Below are positions 1 to 8,636 of a stretch of 64,000 nt of DNA, one piece after another. This DNA is from Halobacteriovorax vibrionivorans. GTDB taxonomy: Bacteria > Bdellovibrionota > Bacteriovoracia > Bacteriovoracales > Bacteriovoracaceae. Location: positions 1-64,000 of the forward strand of contig NZ_QDKL01000002.1 of NCBI RefSeq assembly GCF_003346865.1, given 5' to 3'. Both the position numbers and the translations under genes were made by a program. Position 1 is the first letter of the stretch; every line of letters starts with the position of its first letter. The notes beneath the pieces were generated by a model. That model was not told the origin of the DNA. It made no database searches and was given only the letters and a program-made list of their open reading frames with translations.

Positions 1-480
1 AAACTCAAATTTACAAAGTTTAAATGGCATCTGACTGATTGAAGTAACTTCAATGATTCAGTTACGTCAGATCTTTCAAAAACCGTTTAAAACTTTTTTT
101 GGATTTCTTCTCATCTTGAATTGCTACCGAAGCAGCAAATCTTTATTACTTTATTTGAATGTTAAAGAGCTGTCCGAGACTACATGTTCATGTTCAACAT
201 GTAAAGCCTTTTTTTAACAATGTGAAAAAAAGTTATCAGCGTTGTTTTCCAACGTTTGTTTTTTTTCGTTTGTTGTTTGGAACGAGATGCATATTATGAA
301 ACCGTACCTGGTCCGTCAATACTTTTTTTAAGTTTTTTTCATTTTTTTTTATCTTAATTTCAATAACAATATTAATTACTTACGATTATTAGAGTGTACT
401 TAATTTAGATAGTAGCTCAACCTACTGACAAACCTGTAACATACTGAAAATTCGAAAAGTCGAGATATGTAAAAAATGCA
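1..480. other. T-rich intergenic region with hairpins, no gene seen
   Basis: No reading frame with a ribosome binding site and no recognisable RNA gene. It contains an inverted repeat at 39-53 (TTGAAGT-A-ACTTCAA) flanked by CTGAC (31-35) and GTCAG (66-70), a 7-bp-arm hairpin at 182-202 (ACATGTT/AACATGT) followed a few bases later by seven T, and a weak hairpin at 240-254 (CGTTG/CAACG) running into a long T tract. The last two could be terminators for a rightward transcript entering from outside the window, or the end of an unrecognised small RNA. Long T runs continue to about 350. Confidence 0.5.
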
Positions 481-488
481 TAAAAAAA

Positions 489-507
489 GGCCACTCAGTG
501 AGTGGCC
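489..507 (-). terminator. Intrinsic terminator of the pheST operon (bidirectional)
   Basis: Stem GGCCACT (489-495) pairs with AGTGGCC (501-507) around a 5-nt loop. It is preceded by seven A and followed by TTTT, so it can work on both strands. It lies about 30 nt past the pheT stop codon. Confidence 0.9.
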
Positions 508-539
508 TTTTATAATCGGTAGAAATCTAAAATCTTTAA

Positions 540-2966
540 CTATTTTTTTAGTGGAAAACCATTTTTTTCGAGAGTTTCAACGATCTTATTACTTGCTTCA
601 GTAATAAATTCTCCAGATAAAGTGCTATTTGGATCCAAGAACTCACTTCTTAATGTTACTGACTTCATATTATCGTGCTTATAAATGTCTGCAATAGTTG
701 TAGAAGTTAATTCTTTAATCTTAAGTTTAGATAAACTCTTTAAGATATCACCTACAGCGACTTCTTCACTTACTTCAACTGTACAGTCAAAAGTAGAACC
801 AGGGAATTTTGCTAGCGGTTGATACTTTACTTTATCTTTTTGTGGACGCGATTCAAAAGCACTCATATTAACAAGAGCAATAGAAACATTACCTTTAATC
901 TTAAATTGTTTTAGCACTAGAGGATGTACAGAGAAGATTACACCATCCATCTTTCCTTGAATTCTTAAGTTATAAAATTCGTAAGGATGAATACCATTCC
1001 AATCTTCATCAACGGCATTACTTTTAAACTTAGGGTTACGATCATTTAATTGATAATTAATATTAACACTATCAAGTAAGCGAGTTGTATCGTTTAAGAG
1101 ATCCATGAACGGTGTTGATTCTTTATCAAAATAAAGTGCCCCATACACACTCTCTTCTTTAACAAAGTCTTTATCATTTGCATGATACGTACGACCAATC
1201 TCAAAGAATTTGAATGCACTAGAGTTCTTAGCATTGGCCGCAGCTGCTTCTAAGAAACTTGGGACTAATGACTCTCGCATAAGTGCAGCGTCTTTAGAAA
1301 GGGCATTAATAAGCTCTAAACCACCTTTGTGATCATACATTGCTTTCTTTAAAAGTTTTGGACCAATCATAGGATATGTCATGACTTCAAAAGCACTTGC
1401 ATGATTAACCATAAAGTTCTTCATGCTACGGTGAAGTTTCTGTGCTGGTGAGAGTTTTACTGGAGAGATATCAAGTTTTGGAGAAGTCGGAGCAATATTA
1501 TCAAAGCCGATAACACGTCCAATTTCTTCCACAAGACATGATCCTGTTTCAATATCTTTCGTAGCTCGATAACTTGGAATATGTGCAATAAACTTGTCAG
1601 CACTTCCCTCAATTTGAATATCTAAGCTTGTAAAGATTCTCTTCATTTCATCAAAAGAAACTTCTTTACCAAGTGCCTTATTAATTTTTGTAGCACTTGA
1701 TTCAATTGATACTGGTTTAATCTCTGAAAGATTAGGGCCATCATATTGAATATCACCAATAACTTTAGCTTCAGGGTTTTCTTTTAGAATATATTCTAGA
1801 GTTCTTAGTAGTGTTCTCTCTAGCATTAAAGAATCAAGAGTTTTTTCATAACGAGATGAAGAGTCTGTACGAAGACCTAAACGTGTTGATGTTTTTCTAA
1901 CTTCAGCAGCTTTCCAATTAGCGACTTCAATGAAAATTTTAGAAGTGTTTTCATCAACTCCACTATTAAGCCCGCCCATAATACCTGCAAGAACAAGAGG
2001 CTTATCACTATCACCAATTACAGTATCTCCTGCAACAAGCTTGCGTTTTTCTTCATCAAGAGTTGTAAATTCAGTTTCATCTTTTAGAGAAGTGATTACA
2101 ACAGTATCACCACTAATCTTTTCACGATCAAAGATATGTAGAGGAATCCCTAGCTCAAGCATAACGTAATTAGAGATATCAACGATATTATTAATAGGAC
2201 GAAGGCCAACAGCTTGAAGGCGTTTCTTCATCCAAAGAGGAGACTCTCCTACTTTTACATTATCGACACTAAGGCCAAAGTAACCAAGGCAACTTGTTCC
2301 TTCTTCAACTTTAATTTTCATTGGAGCTGAATCACTAGAGAATTTAGACTTTAAATCCTTTGACCAAGATTCATTAAATGGGTTTTGTAACTCATTTTCA
2401 AAAATCGTTGCAAATTCACGAGCAATACCAAAATGTCCCCAAAGATCTGGTCTGTGAGTTAAAGACTTATTATCTACATCTAAAAGAACATCTTTCTTTT
2501 CATTATAAAGCTCAAGCATATTCTTACCAAGCTCTGGGTTATCAAAAACCTTATCAAGCTCAATGATCCCTGCAGAGTCTTCAGCGAAACCAAGCTCTTC
2601 TTCAGAACAAAGCATTCCTTCAGATAAAACGCCACGAATCTTCTTTGGCTCAAGAGTTAATCCATTTGGTAATGTAATACCCAATGGAGCATATGCAGTA
2701 CGCATGCCAACGCGAACGTTTGCAGCACCACAAACAACTTGAAACTTATCCTTTCCATTTGTGAATGTAACAAGATTAAGCTTATCAGCTTCAGGGTGCT
2801 TTTCTTTTTCTAATACTTCAACAACAGTAATAGCTTCTAAGTGATCTCCTACAGAGAGAACATCTTCTACTTCTGCTGTAGCCAGAGTAAATTTTGATCC
2901 AATTTCATTTGCATCTAAGTCTGGAACTTTTACGAAGTCTTTAATCCAATCGATACTAATTAACAT
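540..2966 (-). CDS. pheT: Phenylalanine--tRNA ligase beta subunit
   Basis: Beta chain of the cytoplasmic (alpha-beta)2 phenylalanyl-tRNA synthetase, which charges tRNA-Phe and edits mischarged tyrosine. At 808 aa it has the usual full length. Domain order fits the family: an N-terminal EMAP-type tRNA-binding fold at about 40-150, the B3/B4 editing region at about 210-400 (GLRPINNIVDISNY), B5 (ATKINKALG, about 430-500), a catalytic-like core, and a C-terminal FDX-ACB anticodon-binding domain from about 715 (LAKFPGSTFDCTVEV). It follows pheS with a 19-nt gap and is the last gene of the leftward operon, closed by the hairpin at 489-507. No oddities seen. Confidence 0.97.
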   Translation of the reverse strand: MLISIDWIKDFVKVPDLDANEIGSKFTLATAEVEDVLSVGDHLEAITVVEVLEKEKHPEADKLNLVTFTNGKDKFQVVCGAANVRVGMRTAYAPLGITLPNGLTLEPKKIRGVLSEGMLCSEEELGFAEDSAGIIELDKVFDNPELGKNMLELYNEKKDVLLDVDNKSLTHRPDLWGHFGIAREFATIFENELQNPFNESWSKDLKSKFSSDSAPMKIKVEEGTSCLGYFGLSVDNVKVGESPLWMKKRLQAVGLRPINNIVDISNYVMLELGIPLHIFDREKISGDTVVITSLKDETEFTTLDEEKRKLVAGDTVIGDSDKPLVLAGIMGGLNSGVDENTSKIFIEVANWKAAEVRKTSTRLGLRTDSSSRYEKTLDSLMLERTLLRTLEYILKENPEAKVIGDIQYDGPNLSEIKPVSIESSATKINKALGKEVSFDEMKRIFTSLDIQIEGSADKFIAHIPSYRATKDIETGSCLVEEIGRVIGFDNIAPTSPKLDISPVKLSPAQKLHRSMKNFMVNHASAFEVMTYPMIGPKLLKKAMYDHKGGLELINALSKDAALMRESLVPSFLEAAAANAKNSSAFKFFEIGRTYHANDKDFVKEESVYGALYFDKESTPFMDLLNDTTRLLDSVNINYQLNDRNPKFKSNAVDEDWNGIHPYEFYNLRIQGKMDGVIFSVHPLVLKQFKIKGNVSIALVNMSAFESRPQKDKVKYQPLAKFPGSTFDCTVEVSEEVAVGDILKSLSKLKIKELTSTTIADIYKHDNMKSVTLRSEFLDPNSTLSGEFITEASNKIVETLEKNGFPLKK

Positions 2967-2985
2967 ATATATTCCTTAAACCTTT

Positions 2986-4047
2986 CTAATATTCTTTAAA
3001 TTGTGAATTAAATCTTAGATCACCTGATTGTAGGTGGCGGATATCATCAATCCCATACTTCATCATTACAAGTCGATCTAAACCAAGACCAAATGCAAAT
3101 CCATTATATTCTTCAGGATCTATGCCACCTGCTCTTAGAACATTTGGATGAACCATCCCACATGGAAGTAGCTCGACCCAACCAACTTGTTTACAAACAG
3201 AGCATCCCTTACCGCTACAGACTTGGCATTTAATATCAAGCTCAAATCCAGGCTCAACAAACGGGAAGTATCCAGGGCGAAGTCTAACTTCGACGTCTTT
3301 TTTGAAGATCTCCGTTAGGATTTCTTTCATGAAGTAGATTAGGTTTGAAACAGAAATATCTTTTCCAACCATCATTCCTTCTAATTGTTGGAAGACCATC
3401 TCATGAGAAGCATCTGTTCTTTCACAACGAAATACAGTTCCTGGAGCAATAAAGCGGAATGGAGGCTTGCGAGACTGCATCCCTCTGACCTGAATTGTTG
3501 ACGTGTGAGTTCTAAGAAGGTGCTTATTACCTTCAGGAGATTTCTCATCTTTAAACCAGAAAGTATCTTGCATATCTCGTGCAGGGTGATCTCCTGGGAT
3601 ATTGAGTGCCTCAAAGTTATAGAATTCAGTTTCAATATGTGGGCCATCAAGGACCTCAAAGCCCATTGATAAGAAAATATCTTCTACTTCTTGCTGAACT
3701 AGAGTTCTTGGGTGAAATCCACCATGATTATTATTTTTGGCCTTTACAGCATCTGTAAAAGTAATATCGATCTTATTTTTACTAAGTTTTTCATTTATTT
3801 GAGCTAATTCAATATCTGAAAGCTTCTTAGCAACTAATTTCTCAATTTCTTGTTTAATTTCATTTGCTTTTGGTCCAATCTCTTTTCTCTCTTCTGGAGT
3901 TGCATCCTTTAGTGATTTAAGGATCTCAGAAACGGCACCTTTTTTCCCAAGGTAACTCGACTTAAGAGATAAAACATCTGCTTGTGCACTAAGAGTTTCA
4001 ATTTCAGCTTGAAACTTTTCATAAGCCTCATTTAGCTTATCAATCAT
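2986..4047 (-). CDS. pheS: Phenylalanine--tRNA ligase alpha subunit
   Basis: Catalytic alpha chain of phenylalanyl-tRNA synthetase. The N-terminal coiled coil (about 1-90) is followed by the class II core: ARDMQDTFWF, motif 2 with FRCERTDASHEMVFQQLEG, and motif 3 GLGLDRLVMMKYGIDDIRH. The Cys-rich insert CQVCSGKGCSVC is seen in many bacterial PheS proteins. The frame is open to a GTG at 4056, but that GTG lies inside AGGTGGG. The same AGGTGGG sits about 5 nt before the ATG at 4047, so the ATG is chosen (353 aa). It lies upstream of pheT and about 90 nt after the DUF4416 gene, a gap that could hold its own promoter. Confidence 0.97.
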   Translation of the reverse strand: MIDKLNEAYEKFQAEIETLSAQADVLSLKSSYLGKKGAVSEILKSLKDATPEERKEIGPKANEIKQEIEKLVAKKLSDIELAQINEKLSKNKIDITFTDAVKAKNNNHGGFHPRTLVQQEVEDIFLSMGFEVLDGPHIETEFYNFEALNIPGDHPARDMQDTFWFKDEKSPEGNKHLLRTHTSTIQVRGMQSRKPPFRFIAPGTVFRCERTDASHEMVFQQLEGMMVGKDISVSNLIYFMKEILTEIFKKDVEVRLRPGYFPFVEPGFELDIKCQVCSGKGCSVCKQVGWVELLPCGMVHPNVLRAGGIDPEEYNGFAFGLGLDRLVMMKYGIDDIRHLQSGDLRFNSQFKEY

Positions 4048-4136
4048 AATTCCCACCTATTCGACTATTTATAAACATTCAATAATAACCTTGGGAGTTT
4101 TTCATGCGGTGTGCGAAAAGGCAAGACGTGGGGTGT

Positions 4137-4652
4137 TTAAAGTGCCAATAAAAATGAGCGAAACCAGTTAAATTGCTGGATGATTTCGGGATGCTGGTAA
4201 TCAGGATATGTCCACTCTAATTGATGGTAGCTATTTGCTTTAAACTGATAAGTTAGTTCTGCGTAAACGCCGTCTTTTAGATAGATTCGATGAGAGTATG
4301 GTTTACCACTACTTAATAGAACTTGATCAAGAGTTATAAGACCAGGATCAAGATTGAACGATCGGCCACTTGTTTGCTGATGACCTTTTTCAAGCTCATC
4401 ACAATATACCTTAATGCTAACAAGCTCTTCACGAGAAATAGGCTTAGGATAGAAAATAAAAGAGCGTGATAGCTCCTCACCCATCTCCTTACTATAATAC
4501 TCTTTCATTGGAAAAAAATCGTGCTTAAAAATAATAGGTCGTTCATAACCACTTCCCAAAGTGGCAATGATATCTTCTAAATTACACTTCTTATGATTAT
4601 AGAGAACGCTAATAAATAGCAATGCATCTGTAGCTGGCCTTAAATCACTCAA
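4137..4652 (-). CDS. DUF4416 family protein
   Basis: A 171-aa protein that looks like the DUF4416 family (recognised from overall pattern, e.g. the N-terminal FISVLYN stretch, FFPMKEYYSKEMG and the aromatic C-terminus WTYPDYQ). No signal peptide or membrane segment. The family has no firm function that I know of. The start is a TTG with AGGT five bases upstream; the SD overlaps the stop region of the heptose kinase gene 7 nt away, so the two are probably translated together. Its position between LPS heptose genes and pheST gives only weak functional hints. Confidence 0.75.
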   Translation of the reverse strand: MSDLRPATDALLFISVLYNHKKCNLEDIIATLGSGYERPIIFKHDFFPMKEYYSKEMGEELSRSFIFYPKPISREELVSIKVYCDELEKGHQQTSGRSFNLDPGLITLDQVLLSSGKPYSHRIYLKDGVYAELTYQFKANSYHQLEWTYPDYQHPEIIQQFNWFRSFLLAL

Positions 4653-4659
4653 GAAATAC

Positions 4660-5682
4660 CTATTTCATCTTTTCTTTAAGAACTTCGTAGTAATTTCTTA
4701 GCTCATCTTGAGAAACAGTTGCCGTTCCTACTTTTCCAACAACAACACCAGCACCACAATTGGCAACCCATGCTGCTTCCTCAAGACTGCCCCCTGCTTC
4801 TAAACAGGCAACAAGAAGTGAGATCGTCGTATCTCCTGCACCAGAAACATCATAAACTTCGTTTGCAACAGTTGGAATCATATGTAGCTTACCATCACCT
4901 TTAGTATCAAGCATTGCCATGCCACGTGCTCCTAGAGTGATGATGATTTTTTCTAGCTGCAACTTATCGACTAGAATATCGGCAATTTCTTCAACCTGCA
5001 TATCCTGCGAGTAGCCTAATTGATTTACCATTAACTTGGCCTCAACATGATTTGGTTTAAGAAGAGAAACCCCTTTGTAAAATAATGGAGGTGTAGTGCG
5101 ACTTGGGTCAACAGCGATTAAACTCTTTGATTCTTTAAATTCATTAACAAGTCTTGAAATAAGACTTTCAGTGAGAACCCCTTTAGAGTAATCCTCTAAG
5201 ATAAGGGCACCATGGTTTTCTTTTAACTCGTTAATTCGCCCAATTAGTCTCTTTTCAACATCTTCACTAATTGGCTTCTTTGATTCGTAATCGATACGAC
5301 ATATTTGTTGGTGATCAGTGACAATTCTTTCTTTAAAAACAGTTGGCCTTTCTTCGCAACGAACAACTCCCCATGTAGAAAGCCCTGCTTCCTCTAGAAG
5401 ATCCTCAAGAACATTAGCGTTAAGATCATCACCCATTACTCCACAAAGAGTAGACTCTACTCCCAAGGTCTTTAAGTTTTCTGATACGTTTGCTGAAAGA
5501 CCAAGCTTTTGCCATTCCTTTTGTACTTCAACTAAAGGAACAGGTGCCTCTGGGGAAATTCGATTAACGACTCCAGATGTATACTTATCGATCCCGACAT
5601 CTCCAACCACTAAGATCGGTTTGATATTACTAAGGTTAGATACAATTGCATCAAAGCGTTGAGGTGAAATTAATTTTGTCAT
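4660..5682 (-). CDS. rfaE1: D-glycero-beta-D-manno-heptose-7-phosphate kinase (PfkB family)
   Basis: Cytoplasmic ribokinase-like enzyme that phosphorylates heptose-7-phosphate at C1 during ADP-heptose synthesis for the LPS core. At 340 aa it matches the kinase half of HldE, without the nucleotidyltransferase domain. The substrate region is near the N-terminus (VVGDVGIDKYTSG, SPEAPVPLVEV) and the PfkB signature with the catalytic Asp is YDVSGAGDTTISL, about residue 280. A partner nucleotidyltransferase (RfaE2) is not in the window. It is flanked by a GT9 glycosyltransferase (10-nt gap) and the DUF4416 gene. Other PfkB sugar kinases are possible, but the RISPEAPVP motif favours the heptose enzyme. 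Confidence 0.9.
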   Translation of the reverse strand: MTKLISPQRFDAIVSNLSNIKPILVVGDVGIDKYTSGVVNRISPEAPVPLVEVQKEWQKLGLSANVSENLKTLGVESTLCGVMGDDLNANVLEDLLEEAGLSTWGVVRCEERPTVFKERIVTDHQQICRIDYESKKPISEDVEKRLIGRINELKENHGALILEDYSKGVLTESLISRLVNEFKESKSLIAVDPSRTTPPLFYKGVSLLKPNHVEAKLMVNQLGYSQDMQVEEIADILVDKLQLEKIIITLGARGMAMLDTKGDGKLHMIPTVANEVYDVSGAGDTTISLLVACLEAGGSLEEAAWVANCGAGVVVGKVGTATVSQDELRNYYEVLKEKMK

Positions 5683-5692
5683 AGTTATTCCA

Positions 5693-6760
5693 TTATTTAT
5701 TTAAAACTGATTTTGCTATTTCAATTACTCTATCTTCTTCTAATTTTGCCATACAATCATAATAAGGACACTCTATTCCTAGGCATGTATCAGGCTCACC
5801 ACATACAACATTTGGCGTAATATTTTTAATAAAGCCCTTACCTTTTGCTCCCCAGCGTAAAGAAGATTGACTCTTGATGGGAGAAAAAATTGCAATTAAC
5901 GCCACTTCAAGAGCTGCGGCCATCTGAATTGCTCCAGAGCTTGGCCCGATAAATAGTTTAGCGTGTTTTAAGATATTTAGAAAGTTAACAATTCCACCTT
6001 TCTTTCCATCAAAGTAAAATATGTTTTTTTCTTCATGATCCACCAGCTCATTCTTTATTGGTGCCACATACTTCATATCTGAAGGTATATGAGAAATAAT
6101 GAAATTAAATCGGTTAGGATAGATGTTGTTAATTCTTTTGATAAAAGTTGCAAAATTCTTCGCAGGCCAACTTAAAATCCCCTCAGATGCACCCGGATGT
6201 ATGAAGATAAGCTCTTTAGTAGAATCAAGTCCTTGTGCCTCTAATTCTTTATTAAAGTCACTTATATCTGAATCACTTTCTTTAAAATTAAAAAATGGCA
6301 GATATTCTTTATCTTGAATTTTTGAATAATTTTCAAGCTCACCAAGTAAGGCCAGGTTATAGAAAACTTCATGTCCTTCAACCTCAGAGCGTACTTGTCT
6401 AATCGCTCGATTTAAAGTGAAGTTTGATTGCCATCTCTTTAAATGACCTCCGCGAAAAGGTATCTTTTTGAGCCAGGCAACAAAGTTTGGCGTTTGAGAG
6501 CCTCCTGTATACAGATAGACATCTGGCTTATATTCATTAAATATTTGCAGAGACTTTTTTACTTTCTTTGGATAGGAGCTTGCTCGATCTAAAATAAAAA
6601 CCTTATCAACATAAGGATGGTTCTTAAAAAGCACAGCAGAAGTTTTTGACGTTATAAAGGCAACAGTCGCATTTGGGTCCATTTCTTTTATGGCCTGTGC
6701 CATTGGCATTGTAAGTATATTTGATCCAATGGCGTCAGTACGACTGATGAGATATTTCAC
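5693..6760 (-). CDS. Glycosyltransferase family 9 (LPS heptosyltransferase-like)
   Basis: A 355-aa GT-B enzyme of the RfaF/WaaC type, expected to add ADP-heptose to the inner core of LPS at the cytoplasmic membrane. Seen: the GT9 N-terminus (MKYLISRTDAIGSNILTMPM), the C-terminal donor site region IFIHPGASEGILSWPAKNF, and LFIGPSSGAIQMAAALEVALIAIFSP. The tail carries four Cys (CGEPDTCLGIECPYYDC), which may form a metal or disulfide site. Its start overlaps the cmk stop by 4 nt and it lies next to the heptose kinase, which supports a heptosyltransferase role. The exact acceptor is not knowable from sequence. Confidence 0.88.
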   Translation of the reverse strand: MKYLISRTDAIGSNILTMPMAQAIKEMDPNATVAFITSKTSAVLFKNHPYVDKVFILDRASSYPKKVKKSLQIFNEYKPDVYLYTGGSQTPNFVAWLKKIPFRGGHLKRWQSNFTLNRAIRQVRSEVEGHEVFYNLALLGELENYSKIQDKEYLPFFNFKESDSDISDFNKELEAQGLDSTKELIFIHPGASEGILSWPAKNFATFIKRINNIYPNRFNFIISHIPSDMKYVAPIKNELVDHEEKNIFYFDGKKGGIVNFLNILKHAKLFIGPSSGAIQMAAALEVALIAIFSPIKSQSSLRWGAKGKGFIKNITPNVVCGEPDTCLGIECPYYDCMAKLEEDRVIEIAKSVLNK

Positions 6761-7446
6761 AGATCTATTCCAACCTCTTTTGCACGAGCATGAACGTCTT
6801 GTTTTAGAGTTGAGATAACTTTTGAGATATCCATCTCGCTAGTATCAACAAGTGTTGCATCGTCTGCTTTAACAAGAGGAGCAACTTCTCGACCCATATC
6901 TTTTTCATCTCGTTTTTTTACATCTTTTATAAGTTGTTCTAGATCGATATCACTTTGACCTTTCTCTATTAGTTGGTCGTATCTTCTTTGTGCTCTAATA
7001 TCTATTGAAGCTGTAACAAAGAACTTAATAAAAGCATCTGGAAACACAATTGTACCGATATCTCGGCCTTCCATGACACACACTTTTTCCTTAGCTATTG
7101 ATCTTTGGAAATCAAGAAGCATAGTTCTTACGACAGGAATTTGTGAAATAATAGAGGCAAGCTTTGATACGTGGTGCTCACGTATTCTTTGACTTAAGTC
7201 CTTACCATCGACTTTTACAAGAGCATCAGCTTGTCCGTACTCGAGTTTGATTTCTTTTAAGAATTTTTCTACTGCTTGGTGATCATGAAGATCAACATCG
7301 GCATCATGGGCAGCTAAGCCTAACGCTCTAAACATCGCTCCAGTGTCGATATAGAGAATCCCCAATTCCTTGGCCAATAGTTTTGCAACAGTTGATTTAC
7401 CACTTCCACTTGGGCCATCAATGGCAATAACTGATGAATATGTCAT
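6757..7446 (-). CDS. cmk: Cytidylate kinase
   Basis: Phosphorylates CMP and dCMP with ATP. At 229 aa it is the usual length. Seen: P-loop GPSGSGKST at residues 11-19, the YIDTGAMFRALG segment, GRDIGTIVFPDA, and a lid with RAQRRYDQL. It is the first gene of the tight cmk-GT9-rfaE1-DUF4416 run and shares a 4-nt overlap with the GT9 gene, so nucleotide metabolism and LPS synthesis are co-transcribed here. Confidence 0.96.
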   Translation of the reverse strand: MTYSSVIAIDGPSGSGKSTVAKLLAKELGILYIDTGAMFRALGLAAHDADVDLHDHQAVEKFLKEIKLEYGQADALVKVDGKDLSQRIREHHVSKLASIISQIPVVRTMLLDFQRSIAKEKVCVMEGRDIGTIVFPDAFIKFFVTASIDIRAQRRYDQLIEKGQSDIDLEQLIKDVKKRDEKDMGREVAPLVKADDATLVDTSEMDISKVISTLKQDVHARAKEVGIDL

Positions 7447-7534
7447 ACAACTTCCTTATCCTGTGAATTATAAGGAATGAATATAACAATTTTTGAAAAC
7501 TATTTGAAGTTGAAAAGATGACTCGATGCAGTCG

Positions 7535-8464
7535 TTAGTTTTTCGCAAGGCGTGAGTTTTTCATATCTTTACTAGCTAGCTTTAGTTCTTCCTTAGTTGG
7601 AACAATATCAAGACCTAAATAGTAATTAATGTCAAAAGTATGATTTTTTACGTGAATTATACTCTCGTGACCGTATTCACGTGATTTTTCTCTTAGCGAG
7701 TCAACAGCTGCTAGCAATTTCTTGTAATTCTTCTTTACCTTGTCGTAATAGACATTCTTGATTCCTACTGGACGATTATAACGAAGACTACGACGAACAA
7801 AGCCTGGTCCCATGTTATATGCAACAGTTGCATAACGATAAAGACCAAATCTCTTATAAAGACGACTTAAATAATATACGCCTAGCTCCATATTCACATG
7901 AGGAACACGTAAGATTTGAATAATATCTTCTTTATTTAGTGATCTTTTAAGAAGCTTATGAAGAAATACTCCTGTCTTTGGCATAATCTGCATTAAACCT
8001 TGTGCCTTTACATAACTTTGGGCCTTCGGATTAAAATGACTTTCTGTCCATGCAATTGAAATTACCCAAAGAGGATCAAGTTGTCTTTGTTCAGCAAAGT
8101 GTAGAAGCGAAGAAATATATTTCTTAGCTCTTTTATCTATTGGATGTTCCATATGATCGATAAGAGCGTCTTCAAGAGTCTTTTTATCGATTGAAGAAAG
8201 GTATCCTAAATGAAGTCTTTTAAAGAATGGGTTTGTATCCTTAAAATTATAAGTATTATAAGGAGTGAAGGCTTTCCCCTCAGAAGAGATTCCTGCAAGT
8301 AGACCTAGATCACGAAAATTTTTCGTTGCTGGCGTCCAAAAGAAGTCAAAAGAAATCACGGCCGTCACTGCACACAGACCTAAAATAAACAAAGATCTTA
8401 CGTTCATGCAGTAAGCACTAAAATGTTCAAGATGTGAGTTATATCGCTCACTCGAAGCTTTCAT
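7535..8464 (-). CDS. Lytic murein transglycosylase, SLT (GH23) domain
   Basis: Envelope enzyme that cleaves peptidoglycan glycan strands. Residues about 20-40 form a hydrophobic N-terminal anchor or signal (SLFILGLCAVTAVISF). The SLT domain occupies about 130-245: the catalytic Glu lies in ISIAWTESHFNP, then AQGLMQIMPKTG and YATVAYNMGPGFV. The start is uncertain. The ATG at 8464 is preceded by a hairpin (8465-8470 with 8480-8485) that contains a run of G which could be its SD; an in-frame ATG at 8407 would give a shorter leader but shows no SD. If 8464 is right, the hairpin could limit translation. Confidence 0.9.
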   Translation of the reverse strand: MKASSERYNSHLEHFSAYCMNVRSLFILGLCAVTAVISFDFFWTPATKNFRDLGLLAGISSEGKAFTPYNTYNFKDTNPFFKRLHLGYLSSIDKKTLEDALIDHMEHPIDKRAKKYISSLLHFAEQRQLDPLWVISIAWTESHFNPKAQSYVKAQGLMQIMPKTGVFLHKLLKRSLNKEDIIQILRVPHVNMELGVYYLSRLYKRFGLYRYATVAYNMGPGFVRRSLRYNRPVGIKNVYYDKVKKNYKKLLAAVDSLREKSREYGHESIIHVKNHTFDINYYLGLDIVPTKEELKLASKDMKNSRLAKN

Positions 8465-8521
8465 AACGGGCTTTTTACCCCCGTTGAACGCTCTCGTCTA
8501 GTTAAAATAAACTTATAACGC

Positions 8522-8535
8522 ACTACTATAGTAGT
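8522..8535. promoter_or_regulatory. Perfect 14-bp palindrome in a divergent promoter region
   Basis: ACTACTATAGTAGT lies between the divergent lytic transglycosylase and YyaL-like genes. A second inverted repeat (AGGATA 8563-8568 with TATCCT 8578-8583) lies nearer the rightward gene. Either could be an operator; no regulator is identified. Confidence 0.35.
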
Positions 8536-8636
8536 ATTTACAAAAAATATTCATTTAATTACAGGATATTAAGAGGTTATCCTTTAAATTTCATATATTT
8601 CACGCATAATAGATATATAAATTTTTAGGAGTTGAA

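Noticed and set aside
1..480. rRNA, SRP RNA, RNase P or tmRNA in the left-hand region
   Set aside because: None of the conserved cores is visible; only weak hairpins and T tracts are seen.
4079..4105. Eight-codon frame MKNSQGYY upstream of pheS on the minus strand, as a possible attenuator peptide
   Set aside because: It has no Phe codons, no SD and no terminator/antiterminator pair, unlike the pheM-type leader.
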